Of a stretch of 64,000 nt of DNA, positions 52,320 through 60,701 are shown piece by piece. A program made the translations under genes and the position numbers. This stretch comes from Rhizobium sp. CSW-27 (GTDB lineage: Bacteria; Pseudomonadota; Alphaproteobacteria; Rhizobiales; Rhizobiaceae). The DNA lies in contig NZ_JAHHZO010000007.1 of the NCBI RefSeq assembly GCF_018760785.1, positions 62,001 through 126,000 of the forward strand, written 5' to 3'. The notes beneath the pieces were generated by a model. It worked only from the letters and a program-made list of their open reading frames with translations, ran no database searches and was not told the DNA's origin. Every line of letters starts with the position of its first letter. The stretch's first letter is position 1.

Positions 52320-52640
52320 AGGGTGATGCCTGGCAGCAAGAGGCGGTTGTTCCGGCTCACGCAAAAGGTCGCTCCGCAACAGGGGAGCGGCAAAAGTCGG
52401 GCGCCCGGTCAATCCGCCATCCGGCAGGCGCCCGGCATCTCCATCGGAACAACGGGAATTTTGTCGACATGTTTTAACGCGTCTGCCCTTCGTCCTTGTT
52501 CCCGGCCCGGTGGCCGGAACGCCGCTGATCTTGCAGAAGGAAAGATCGATGCCCCGCGACGCGAAAGCGGGAAATATTTCCGGATCAGAGCCTCTCCTTC
52601 GTCATGGAAGGCAGGAGGGTCAAATGAAGGAAACGGCATC
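52320..52640. other. 321-bp intergenic region before the ABC exporter
   Basis: The reading frame stays open but shows no protein resemblance. It has an inverted pair GGGCGCC/GGCGCCC (52399-52433) that could terminate the tetR transcript, and the perfect palindrome GGAAATATTTCC (52570-52581), 60 bp before the exporter start, a possible operator. No other gene is seen. Confidence 0.5.
52570..52581. promoter_or_regulatory. Palindrome upstream of the ABC exporter
   Basis: GGAAATATTTCC, perfect 12-bp dyad in an otherwise GC-rich leader. Candidate binding site of the Rrf2-type regulator encoded downstream of the exporter; not supported by a second copy in the window. Confidence 0.35.
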
Positions 52641-54422
52641 GTGAGTGGTCTTCTGAAGCGCTTTGCGGCCTACTATCGTCCGCATTGCGGCCTGTTTGCG
52701 CTCGATTTCTCCTCCGCTGTCGCCGCCGGGCTGCTGGAACTGGCCTTTCCCGTGGCGGTGACGCTGTTCATCGACAGGCTGCTGCCGACGAACCGGCTGG
52801 GCCTCATCGCGCTCGCATCACTCGGCCTGCTCCTCATCTATATCGCCAATGCCGGCCTGCAGGTCATCGTCACCTATTGGGGGCATATGCTCGGCCTGAA
52901 GATCGAGACGGAGATGCGCCGCAAGGCCTTCGATCATCTGCAAAAGCTCTCCTTCGGCTTTTTCGACAACCAGAAGACCGGGCATCTGGTGGCGCGGCTG
53001 ACCAAGGATCTGGAAGAGATCGGCGAGGTGGCCCATCACGGTCCGGAGGATCTGTTCATCGCCATCATGACGCTGATCGGCGCACTGGCCCTGATGCTGT
53101 GGGTGCATGTGCCGCTGGCGCTGTTGACGGCCATCATCGTGCCGGTCACGGCGATCCTGACCGCCGTCTACGGCCAGCGCATGACGGCAACCTGGCATGC
53201 GCTGTATGGCCGGGTGGGCGAGTTCAACGCCCGTATCGAGGAAAATGTCGGCGGCATCCGTGTGGTGCAGGCCTTTGCCAATGAAGATCACGAACGAAAA
53301 CTGTTTGCCGAGAATAACGGCAATTATCTCACCACCAAGCTGGAAGCCTACAAGGTGATGGCGGCGTCGATGTCGCTGTCCTACCTGTCGATGCGTTTCG
53401 TGCAGGTTGTGGTAATGCTGGCCGGTGCCTGGTTCGTGGTGCGGGGGGAACTTTCCGCCGGTGGCTTCGTCGGCTTCCTGCTGCTGGTCGGCGTGTTCTT
53501 CCGCCCGATCGAGAAGATCAACTCGATCATCGAAACCTATCCCAAGGGTCTGGCCGGGTTCCAGCGCTATTGCCAGTTTCTCGATACAAGGCCGGATATT
53601 GCCGATCGCGAGGGTGCAAAAGCCGTCGCGCGGCTGAAGGGGGATATCGAGTACCGCGACGTGCAGTTTGGCTACAGCCCGCAAAAGCCGGTGTTCCAAG
53701 GGTTGAGCCTTTCGATCAGGGCAGGCGAAACCATCGCCTTTGTCGGCCCGTCGGGGGCGGGCAAGACGACGATCTGCTCGCTGCTGCCGCGCTTTTACGA
53801 TGTGACGGGCGGGTCGATTGCGATCGACGGCATCGACATTCGCGACATGACGCTGAAGTCGCTGCGCTCTCACATCGGCATTGTTGCCCAGGATGTGTTC
53901 CTGTTTGCCGGCACCATCCGCGAGAACATCGCCTATGGCCGCCTGGGTGCCACGGAAGCGGAGATCGTGGAGGCGGCGCGGCGCGCAAGGCTGGACACGG
54001 TGATCGCAGCACTTCCCTCCGGTCTCGACACGGTGATCGGCGAGCGCGGCGTCAAGCTTTCGGGCGGGCAGAAGCAGCGGCTGGCCATTGCCCGCATCTT
54101 CCTCAAGAACCCGCGGATCCTGATCCTCGACGAGGCGACCTCGGCGCTGGACACCGAGACGGAACGCGCCATCCAGCAATCGCTGGCAGACCTTTCGCGA
54201 GGCCGCACCACGCTGGTCATCGCCCACCGGCTTGCGACGATCGCCAGTGCAGACCGCATTCTGGTCGTGGAAGACGGCCATATCGTCGAGCAGGGCGGCC
54301 ATGCCGAGCTTCTGGCGCGCAAGGACGGACGTTACCGGATGCTGCATGCGGCTGAGGGCGTCCATCGTTTCACCGTCCTGGACGGGCTGAAGCCGTGCGA
54401 CGCACCGCTTGCCGGCGCATGA
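52641..54422 (+). CDS. ABC exporter, fused membrane and ATPase domains (MsbA/multidrug-like)
   Basis: 593-residue half-transporter. Six helices occupy roughly residues 15-300 (LELAFPVAVTLFIDRL; LGLIALASLGLLLIYIANAGL; LFIAIMTLIGALALML), then the ATPase: Walker A GPSGAGKTT (about 370), Q-loop IVAQDVFLFAGTIRENIAYG, signature LSGGQKQR, Walker B ILILDEATSALD, switch IAHRLATI. The GTG at 52641 (AAGGAAAC upstream) gives the normal N-terminus SGLLKRFAAYYRPH. It would act as a homodimer exporting lipid, drug or peptide. Followed after 24 bp by an Rrf2-type regulator gene, probably co-transcribed. Confidence 0.88.
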   Translation: MSGLLKRFAAYYRPHCGLFALDFSSAVAAGLLELAFPVAVTLFIDRLLPTNRLGLIALASLGLLLIYIANAGLQVIVTYWGHMLGLKIETEMRRKAFDHLQKLSFGFFDNQKTGHLVARLTKDLEEIGEVAHHGPEDLFIAIMTLIGALALMLWVHVPLALLTAIIVPVTAILTAVYGQRMTATWHALYGRVGEFNARIEENVGGIRVVQAFANEDHERKLFAENNGNYLTTKLEAYKVMAASMSLSYLSMRFVQVVVMLAGAWFVVRGELSAGGFVGFLLLVGVFFRPIEKINSIIETYPKGLAGFQRYCQFLDTRPDIADREGAKAVARLKGDIEYRDVQFGYSPQKPVFQGLSLSIRAGETIAFVGPSGAGKTTICSLLPRFYDVTGGSIAIDGIDIRDMTLKSLRSHIGIVAQDVFLFAGTIRENIAYGRLGATEAEIVEAARRARLDTVIAALPSGLDTVIGERGVKLSGGQKQRLAIARIFLKNPRILILDEATSALDTETERAIQQSLADLSRGRTTLVIAHRLATIASADRILVVEDGHIVEQGGHAELLARKDGRYRMLHAAEGVHRFTVLDGLKPCDAPLAGA

Positions 54423-54446
54423 ACGCATGATAAGGGAGAAAGACCG

Positions 54447-55001
54447 ATGCGCCTGACCCGTCAATGTGAGATTGCATTCGCGATCCTTGCCACCTGTGCC
54501 GGCTCCCCGACGAGGGTGATGACGACCCTTCAGGTGGCGAAGGCGTCCGTCACGACGAAGGATCATGCTGCCCAGGTGGTCAGCTTGCTGGCGCGGGAAG
54601 GTTTCCTGCGCACCGAGCGCGGTCGTGGCGGCGGCATTACCCTTGCCCTGCCGGCGGCCGACATTCTGCTGGGCGACGTCCTGCGCCGGGTTCAACCCGA
54701 TCTCGTGCAGCGTGCCGGTCAGGGCGATATCTTCGGGCACGGCGTCACGCATCACGTCACACCGGCCTTTGCGATCATCCTGTTTGCAGCGGAAGCCGCC
54801 TTCCTGACCTTCATGGATCGCTTTTCCGTCGCAGACCTTGTCGGTGAAGCCGCAATTCAACGGTTTGCCTGCCTCGACTGTCGCCTGCTCGATCCGGTTC
54901 TGCGAAAACGCAACGAGGTTGCCGCACGGACCGCCCTGCCGGGCAATCCGGAGCCGCTGGCAGCCCCCTTGCCAGACAGGCCCTGCGCCGGCGTGTCGTG
55001 A
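54447..55001 (+). CDS. Rrf2-family transcriptional regulator
   Basis: 184-residue Rrf2-type regulator: MRLTRQCEIAFAILATCAG and HAAQVVSLLAREGFLRTERGRGGGITLALPAADILLGDVLRRVQPD are the HTH and wing. The usual three-cysteine cluster-binding loop of IscR/NsrR is not seen; only a CLDC pair remains near residue 140, so it may bind no Fe-S cluster or a different ligand. The segment between about 95 and 130 is unlike common Rrf2 members. Likely regulates the exporter. Confidence 0.75.
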   Translation: MRLTRQCEIAFAILATCAGSPTRVMTTLQVAKASVTTKDHAAQVVSLLAREGFLRTERGRGGGITLALPAADILLGDVLRRVQPDLVQRAGQGDIFGHGVTHHVTPAFAIILFAAEAAFLTFMDRFSVADLVGEAAIQRFACLDCRLLDPVLRKRNEVAARTALPGNPEPLAAPLPDRPCAGVS

Positions 55002-55041
55002 CCGCCGGCGCAGGGCCTGTCTGGCACGGTCTGCGGGCGCC

Positions 55042-55530
55042 TCAGAAATCCAGGGGACGGTTGTCGACCACTTCCTTCATCACGAAGAAGGTGCGGGTCT
55101 GGCGTACACCCGGCAGCCCGATCAGCTGCTGTCCGTGAATGCGGTTGAAATCGGCCATGTCGCCGACGCGGATCTTCAGGAAATAATCGAAATCTCCTGC
55201 CACCAGATGGCAATCAAGCACGAAGCTGAGACTTGCCGCCGCCGCTTCGAAATCGGCGAAACTTTCGGGCGTGGAACGGTCGAGGACCACGCCCACCATG
55301 ACCAGCGCGCCACGATCCACCTTTTGCGGATTGACCAGTGCCCGGACCCCGCTGAGGTAGCCCTCGCGGAACAGGCGCTGTGTGCGGCGGTGGCAGGTGG
55401 CGGGGCTGACCGCCACCATTTCCGCCAGATCCGCGTTGGAAATGCGCCCGTCCTTCTGCAGCAGCCGCAGGATTTTCATGTCGATCCGGTCGAGGTTTTC
55501 GACGTTGATGTTTTCGCTCATTTCAGTCAT
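55042..55530 (-). CDS. acdR: Lrp/AsnC-family regulator of ACC deaminase (AcdR)
   Basis: 162-residue Lrp-type regulator: HTH MKILRLLQKDGRISNADLAEMVAVSPATCHRRTQRLFREGYLSG, then the RAM domain (ALVMVGVVLDRST; VAGDFDYFLKIRVGDMADF; TRTFFVMKEVVDNRPLDF). It is divergent from acdS, the standard arrangement in rhizobia and pseudomonads, where AcdR activates acdS in response to ACC. The ATG at 55530 is used; an ATG at 55521 is an alternative and neither has a strong ribosome site. Confidence 0.87.
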   Translation of the reverse strand: MTEMSENINVENLDRIDMKILRLLQKDGRISNADLAEMVAVSPATCHRRTQRLFREGYLSGVRALVNPQKVDRGALVMVGVVLDRSTPESFADFEAAAASLSFVLDCHLVAGDFDYFLKIRVGDMADFNRIHGQQLIGLPGVRQTRTFFVMKEVVDNRPLDF

Positions 55531-55561
55531 CAATAGCGATAGATTTCTTCATAAAATGCCG

Positions 55562-55587
55562 GTTTTTGGATAAAAACACGAGTTTTT
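55562..55587. promoter_or_regulatory. AcdR (Lrp-type) binding region upstream of acdS
   Basis: Three alternating 6-bp half-sites, GTTTTT (55562-55567), AAAAAC (55572-55577) and GTTTTT (55582-55587). The outer two are exactly 20 bp apart, two helical turns, as expected for an Lrp octamer. The AT-rich block stands out from the GC-rich surroundings. A separate palindrome GAGAGG-A-CCTCTC (55600-55612) follows in the probable acdS leader. Confidence 0.55.
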
Positions 55588-55663
55588 GTGCCAAACTTAG
55601 AGAGGACCTCTCATCCCGTTTCTGTCTAGCATGCTGTCAACTGAAACCCCAGAGGAACATCGC

Positions 55664-56677
55664 ATGCTGGAAGAATTCGAACGCTATCCCCTCACTTTCG
55701 GTCCGACGCATATCGAGAAGCTCGATCGCCTTTCCGAACATCTCGGCGGGAAGGTAGAGCTTTACGCCAAGCGCGAAGACTGCAATTCGGGGCTGGCCTA
55801 TGGTGGCAACAAGCTGCGCAAGCTGGAATACATCATTCCGGACGCCATCAAGTCGAATGCCGATACGCTCGTCTCCATCGGTGGCGTGCAGTCCAACCAC
55901 ACGCGCATGATCGCCGCCGTTGCCGCCAAGATCGGCTTCAAGTGCCGTCTGGTGCAGGAGGCCTGGGTGCCGCATGAGGACGCCGTCTATGACCGCGTCG
56001 GCAACATCATGCTGTCGCGCATCATGGGTGCCGACGTGCAGATGGTTGACGACGGTTTCGACATCGGCATCCGCAAGAGCTGGGAAGACGCCATCGAGGA
56101 CGTGAAGGCCAAGGGCGGAAAACCCTATCCGATCCCGGCTGGCGCTTCCGTGCATAAATATGGTGGCCTCGGCTATGTCGGCTTTGCCGAGGAAGTCCGC
56201 GCCCAGGAGGCCGAACTCGGCTTCAAGTTCGACTATATCGTCGTCTGCACGGTCACCGGCTCCACCCATGCCGGCATGACGGTGGGCTTTGCCAAGGACG
56301 GCCGCGCCCAGCGCGTCATCGGCATCGATGCTTCCTTCACGCCCGCCCAGACCAGGGCGCAGGTGCTGGAAATCGCAAAGCGGACCGCCGACCTCGTCAA
56401 ACTCGGCCGCGAGATCACCGAGGAAGATGTCGTCCTGGTGGAAGACTATGCCTATCCGGTTTACGGCGTTCCCTCGGAAGAAACCAAGGAAGCCATCCGC
56501 CTGGTCGCCCGCCTCGAAGGCATGATTACCGATCCGGTCTATGAGGGCAAATCCATGCAGGGCATGATCGACCTCGTGAAGAAGGGCTATTTCCCGAAGG
56601 GCTCGAAGGTCCTCTACGCCCATCTCGGCGGTGCGCCGGCCTTGAACGGCTACGGCTACGCCTTCCGCAATGGCTGA
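55664..56677 (+). CDS. acdS: 1-aminocyclopropane-1-carboxylate (ACC) deaminase
   Basis: 337-residue PLP enzyme, exactly the family length. It cleaves the ethylene precursor ACC to 2-oxobutyrate and ammonia, lowering ethylene in the host plant and supplying nitrogen. K50 in [10 protein letters not shown] binds PLP (K51 in the Pseudomonas enzyme), and the SNHTR motif with its catalytic serine ([10 protein letters not shown]), the YGVPSEET and [13 protein letters not shown] segments with the key Tyr/Glu are all present, which separates it from D-cysteine desulfhydrase. The ATG at 55664 follows CAGAGGAACATCGC. Divergent acdR and AT-rich operator upstream, terminator downstream. Confidence 0.93.
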   Translation: MLEEFERYPLTFGPTHIEKLDRLSEHLGGKVELYAKREDCNSGLAYGGNKLRKLEYIIPDAIKSNADTLVSIGGVQSNHTRMIAAVAAKIGFKCRLVQEAWVPHEDAVYDRVGNIMLSRIMGADVQMVDDGFDIGIRKSWEDAIEDVKAKGGKPYPIPAGASVHKYGGLGYVGFAEEVRAQEAELGFKFDYIVVCTVTGSTHAGMTVGFAKDGRAQRVIGIDASFTPAQTRAQVLEIAKRTADLVKLGREITEEDVVLVEDYAYPVYGVPSEETKEAIRLVARLEGMITDPVYEGKSMQGMIDLVKKGYFPKGSKVLYAHLGGAPALNGYGYAFRNG

Positions 56678-56686
56678 TACGTGACG

Positions 56687-56713
56687 AACGGCCGGGCTTG
56701 ATGCCCGGCCGTT
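56687..56713 (+). terminator. Terminator after acdS
   Basis: Perfect 11-bp stem AACGGCCGGGC / GCCCGGCCGTT with loop TTGAT, 9 bp after the acdS stop, followed by T and a short pyrimidine tract. The next gene starts only 45 bp on, so some read-through is likely. Confidence 0.7.
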
Positions 56714-56758
56714 TCGCTTCAAGCCCTCAACATGCCTCACCGCCCTGTGGAGCCCGCC

Positions 56759-59143
56759 ATGATCGACCGCCCCCATGCTTTTCTGAAACGCCTGGAGCAG
56801 CAGGCTCTCTGGCTTGCCTGCTACACGATCCACAACGCCAACCACCTGCGCGACAAGGATGAGGTGAAGGTGGGCGGACATCAGGCGTCCTCGGCCTCGC
56901 TCGTCTCGATCATGACGGCGCTTTATTTCCACACGCTGCGGGCCGAGGACCGCGTGGCCGTCAAGCCGCATGCCGGGCCCGTCTTTCACGCCATTCAATA
57001 CATCATGGGCAACCAGACCCGTGACAAACTGGAGAATTTTCGCGGCCTTGGCGGTGCCCAGTCCTATCCGAGCCGCACCAAGGACATTGACGACGTGGAT
57101 TTCTCCACCGGCTCTGTGGGCCTCGGTGTCGCCATCACCGCCTTTGCCGCGATGATCCAGGATTACGTGGCCGCCAAGGTCTGGGGCAAGGCCATTCCGC
57201 AGGGGCGGATGATCGCGCTTGCGGGTGATGCCGAGCTGGACGAAGGCAATATCTACGAATGCCTGCAGGAGGGTTGGAAGCACGACCTTCGCAACACCTG
57301 GTGGATCATCGATTACAACCGCCAGAGCCTCGACGGCGTGGTGCGTGAAACGCTGTGGCAGCGGATCGAAAGCATTTTCAAAGCCTTCGGCTGGGAGGTG
57401 GTGATCCTGAAATATGGCAGCCTGCAGAAGGCAGCCTTTTCCGAACCGGGTGGAGAGGCCTTGCGCGCCTGGATCGATGCCTGCCCGAACCAGCTTTATT
57501 CCGCCCTGACCTTTCAGGGTGGCGCCGCCTGGCGCAGGCGCCTGATGGATGATCTGGGCGATCAGGGGCCGGTGAGCGATCTGCTGGCACGACGCAGTGA
57601 CGACGAACTCGCCGATCTCATGAACAATCTTGGCGGCCACTGCCTCGAAAGCCTGACGGACGCCTTCGACAGCATCGATCATGACAGGCCGACGGTGTTT
57701 CTTGCCTATACGATCAAGGGTTGGGGCACGCCGCTGGCCGGCCACAAGGACAACCATGCCGGCCTGATGACGAAGGAGCAGATGACCGAGTTCCAGCAGC
57801 GGATAGGCGTCGCCCCGGGCGAGGAATGGGCGCCCCTGTCAATCGCAGGCAACGGGCCGGAGATGCGCGACTTCCTGAAGGAGGTGCCGTTTTTCCGCAA
57901 AGGTCCGCGCCGTTACCAGGGCAGGCGGATTTCGACGCCCGGCCCGGTCAGGCTGGAGGATCGCCTGCTCTCCACCCAGGCGGGGTTCGGCAAGATCCTC
58001 GACGGGCTCGCCAAATCGCGCCATCCGCTCGCCGACCGGATCGTGACGACTGCGCCGGATGTGACCGTCTCGACCAATCTCGGCCCCTGGGTTAACAGCC
58101 GCGGCCTGTTCGGCAGGGCGCATCAGGCCGACACTTTCCGGGATGAACGTATTCCCTCGACGCAGAAATGGCATTTTGCGCCGGAGGGGCAGCATATCGA
58201 ACTCGGCATTGCCGAAATGAACCTCTTCCTGCTGCTGGCGGCCGCCGGTCTTTCGCATTCGCTGTTCGGCGAACGCCTGCTGCCGATCGGCACGGTCTAC
58301 GATCCCTTCATCGCCCGTGGACTGGATGCGCTGAACTATGCCTGTTACCAGGATGCCCGTTTCATGATCGTCGGCACGCCTTCCGGCATTACGCTTGCCC
58401 CGGAAGGCGGCGCGCATCAGTCGATCGGCACGCCGCTGATCGGCATGAGCCAGGATGGGCTCGCCAGCTTCGAGCCCGCCTTTCTGGATGAGCTTTCCAC
58501 CATAATGGACTGGTCCTTCGACTATATGCAGCGCGATGGCGAAGGCATGCCGGACGAGAAGACCTGGCTGCGCGACGAGACCGGCGGTTCTGTCTATCTG
58601 CGGTTGACCACGCGGCCGCTGGAACAGCCGAATTGGCGCGACAGCGACAGGTTCCGCAGCGAGGTAATTTCCGGCGGCTACTGGCTGCGCCCGCCCGGGC
58701 CGAATGCGGAGGTCGTGCTGGTCTATCAGGGATGCATCGCGCCCGAGGTCATCAAGGCCGCCGGTCTGATCGGCGAGGCGAGGCGTGATATCGGTGTTCT
58801 CGCCGTCACATCCGCCGACCGGTTGAACGCCGGATGGACCGCCGCACAGCGGGCTCGCGCCCGTGGTCATGCCGGGGCAAAATCCCATGTGGAGCAGTTG
58901 ATCGGCGACCTGCCGGCGCATTGCACGCTGGTGACCGTGATCGACGGGCATCCGGCAACGCTTGCCTGGCTCGGCGGCGTTGCGGGCCACAGGACGGTGC
59001 CGCTGGGCGTCGAGCACTTCGGCCAGACGGGCCGGGTGGCGGATCTCTATCGTCATTTCGGCATCGATACGCAGTCGATCGTCAAGCTGGCCTCGCGCCT
59101 GTCCAGCGGCAAGCTGGTGTCGGATCTGCTGCTGTTTCCATAA
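56759..59143 (+). CDS. AceE-like homodimeric 2-oxo acid dehydrogenase E1 / transketolase-family protein
   Basis: 794-residue thiamine-diphosphate enzyme resembling AceE (about 890 residues) but shorter. VKVGGHQASSASLVSIMTALYFH and HAGPVFHAIQYIMGN form the N-terminal PP-domain opening; GDAELDEGNIYECLQEGWKHD (156-176) with N187 is the ThDP/Mg motif; HIELGIAEMNLFLLLAAAGLSHSLFGERLLPIGTVYDPF is the second (PYR) domain, whose glutamate activates the cofactor; the C-terminal domain includes TVIDGHPATLAWLGGVAGHR. The ATG at 56759 follows GTGGAGCCCGCC. No E2, E3 or lipoyl gene lies in the window. Being right behind acdS, it may act on 2-oxobutyrate; this is inference. Confidence 0.78.
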   Translation: MIDRPHAFLKRLEQQALWLACYTIHNANHLRDKDEVKVGGHQASSASLVSIMTALYFHTLRAEDRVAVKPHAGPVFHAIQYIMGNQTRDKLENFRGLGGAQSYPSRTKDIDDVDFSTGSVGLGVAITAFAAMIQDYVAAKVWGKAIPQGRMIALAGDAELDEGNIYECLQEGWKHDLRNTWWIIDYNRQSLDGVVRETLWQRIESIFKAFGWEVVILKYGSLQKAAFSEPGGEALRAWIDACPNQLYSALTFQGGAAWRRRLMDDLGDQGPVSDLLARRSDDELADLMNNLGGHCLESLTDAFDSIDHDRPTVFLAYTIKGWGTPLAGHKDNHAGLMTKEQMTEFQQRIGVAPGEEWAPLSIAGNGPEMRDFLKEVPFFRKGPRRYQGRRISTPGPVRLEDRLLSTQAGFGKILDGLAKSRHPLADRIVTTAPDVTVSTNLGPWVNSRGLFGRAHQADTFRDERIPSTQKWHFAPEGQHIELGIAEMNLFLLLAAAGLSHSLFGERLLPIGTVYDPFIARGLDALNYACYQDARFMIVGTPSGITLAPEGGAHQSIGTPLIGMSQDGLASFEPAFLDELSTIMDWSFDYMQRDGEGMPDEKTWLRDETGGSVYLRLTTRPLEQPNWRDSDRFRSEVISGGYWLRPPGPNAEVVLVYQGCIAPEVIKAAGLIGEARRDIGVLAVTSADRLNAGWTAAQRARARGHAGAKSHVEQLIGDLPAHCTLVTVIDGHPATLAWLGGVAGHRTVPLGVEHFGQTGRVADLYRHFGIDTQSIVKLASRLSSGKLVSDLLLFP

Positions 59144-59182
59144 ATCCGGTTCGCGCGCTGACCACCGCAAGGTCTGCGCGCG

Positions 59183-60688
59183 CTAAACCGACCAATCCGG
59201 GAAGAAGCCGGGCGAAGCAGCAATCGGCGGGTATGCGGCCAGTCTGTCGAGATCGACAGATGGCGCGGCAAAATCGGTATCGTCGGCAAGGATCGCCTCG
59301 ATTTCGGCGGCGACCTTCAATGTGCCAAGATCGTCGTGACGCCGCCCGATGATCTGCAGGCCGAACGGCATGCCTGTCTCGTCGCGCCCGACCGGGATGG
59401 TGATGGAGGGGTGGCCGGACAAGGTCGAGGCATAGGCCATGGCGAGCCAGTGGTAATAGCTCTTCGTTGCCTCGCCATCGATCTCTGCCGGATAAAGCTC
59501 GTGCCAGTCGCGCGGCGATATGGTGACGGCGGGGCAGAGAATGACGTCGCACTCTTCGAAGAAAACCTGCCAGTCGCGATAGTAGCGCCCCTGCGCGGCC
59601 ATGGCATCGTAGATATCCTGCGGGCTGAAGCTCAAGCCCTCCGCCACATTGGCGGTGACATTGGGGCCGACCTTTTCCGGCGCCATCTCAAGGTATTTTC
59701 CATGGCCGATGAAGGCGAGGCCGCGCAGCACGGAAAAAATCCGGTCGGCATCATCGCACTGAGGATGGCGCTCCTCGACCCTGCCGAGATGCGGCAACAG
59801 CCGCGCCATCACCCGGCGGAAAGCTCGCCGAACAATGTTTTCCGTCGGCGCGAAACCAAAATCTTCGGTGATGGCGATGTGCTGGTCCAGAAGGTTCACC
59901 CGGCCCGGCGTGGCGAATGCCGCCGGATCCCAGGGCGTGCGTCGATCCACCACCGTCGTGAACGGGTCGAGCCGGTCCGGCCTTGCCATGACGGAGAGCA
60001 TCAGGCCGACATCGGCCACGTTGCGTGCCATGGGGCCGCTGGTGGAAAGATGCAGCAGCGACAGCGCCCGCGTATCGCCGGGCACCACGCCGGGCGAGGG
60101 ACGAAAGCCGACGACACCACAAAAAGCCGCCGGATTGCGCAGGCTTCCGCCGGTATCCGATCCGGTGCCAAGCGGTGCCATGCGTGCGGCAAGCAGCGCG
60201 GCAGAGCCGCCGGAGGAGCCGGCGGCACTTTTTGTCGGATCATGCGGATTGCCGGTTGCGCCATAGACGCGGTTGATCGTGTTGCCGCCCGCGCTCCAGT
60301 CCGGATTGTTGGTCTTGCCGAGCGGAATGGCGCCGGCCCGGCGCATGGCCGCGACAATGGCGTCGTCCTTGGTGGCGATGTTGTCGCGGAAGATCTCCGA
60401 GCCGAAGGTGGTCGGCAGGCCGGTGACATCGATCATGTCCTTGACGCCGAAGGGCAGGCCATGCAGCACGCCCAGCCGCTCGCCTTCCATCACCTGCCGT
60501 TCCGCCCGCTTCGCCTCGTCAAGAACGCGATCGAAATCCTGCGCGACGACGGCATTGATTGCCGGGTTCAGCTGCTCGATGCGGGCGATACAGGCCTCGG
60601 CCAGTTCCACCGGCGACAATTGCCGCCGGGCAATCCGGCGGGCGGCATCATGGGCTGAGAGGTCTGCGGGGTGGCTCGCGTCGCGCAT
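59183..60688 (-). CDS. Amidase-signature family amidase
   Basis: 501-residue amidase with the Ser-cisSer-Lys triad: K83 (GVKDMIDV), S158 (AAGSSGGSAA) and nucleophile S182 (SDTGGSLRNPA), spaced as in the family. It hydrolyses small amides to acid and ammonia; GatA-type tRNA amidotransferase is unlikely since no gatB/gatC accompany it. The ATG at 60688 follows GAGGAGTTGCC. Last gene of a minus-strand operon after the M20 peptidase (13 bp gap) and peptide importer genes. Confidence 0.85.
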   Translation of the reverse strand: MRDASHPADLSAHDAARRIARRQLSPVELAEACIARIEQLNPAINAVVAQDFDRVLDEAKRAERQVMEGERLGVLHGLPFGVKDMIDVTGLPTTFGSEIFRDNIATKDDAIVAAMRRAGAIPLGKTNNPDWSAGGNTINRVYGATGNPHDPTKSAAGSSGGSAALLAARMAPLGTGSDTGGSLRNPAAFCGVVGFRPSPGVVPGDTRALSLLHLSTSGPMARNVADVGLMLSVMARPDRLDPFTTVVDRRTPWDPAAFATPGRVNLLDQHIAITEDFGFAPTENIVRRAFRRVMARLLPHLGRVEERHPQCDDADRIFSVLRGLAFIGHGKYLEMAPEKVGPNVTANVAEGLSFSPQDIYDAMAAQGRYYRDWQVFFEECDVILCPAVTISPRDWHELYPAEIDGEATKSYYHWLAMAYASTLSGHPSITIPVGRDETGMPFGLQIIGRRHDDLGTLKVAAEIEAILADDTDFAAPSVDLDRLAAYPPIAASPGFFPDWSV

Positions 60689-60701
60689 GGCAACTCCTCG
60701 A

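Noticed and set aside
52818..54860. A 680-codon open frame antisense to the ABC exporter and Rrf2 gene
   Set aside because: Composition is low-complexity and arginine/histidine/aspartate-rich as expected of an antisense shadow; no ribosome site or motif.
55637..57757. A 700-codon open frame antisense to acdS and the E1 gene
   Set aside because: It crosses two well-supported genes, has no family resemblance and arises from GC-rich third-position codon bias.
59183..60688. Annotation of the amidase as GatA of the tRNA amidotransferase
   Set aside because: No gatC or gatB is adjacent and the gene is coupled to a peptidase and peptide importer.
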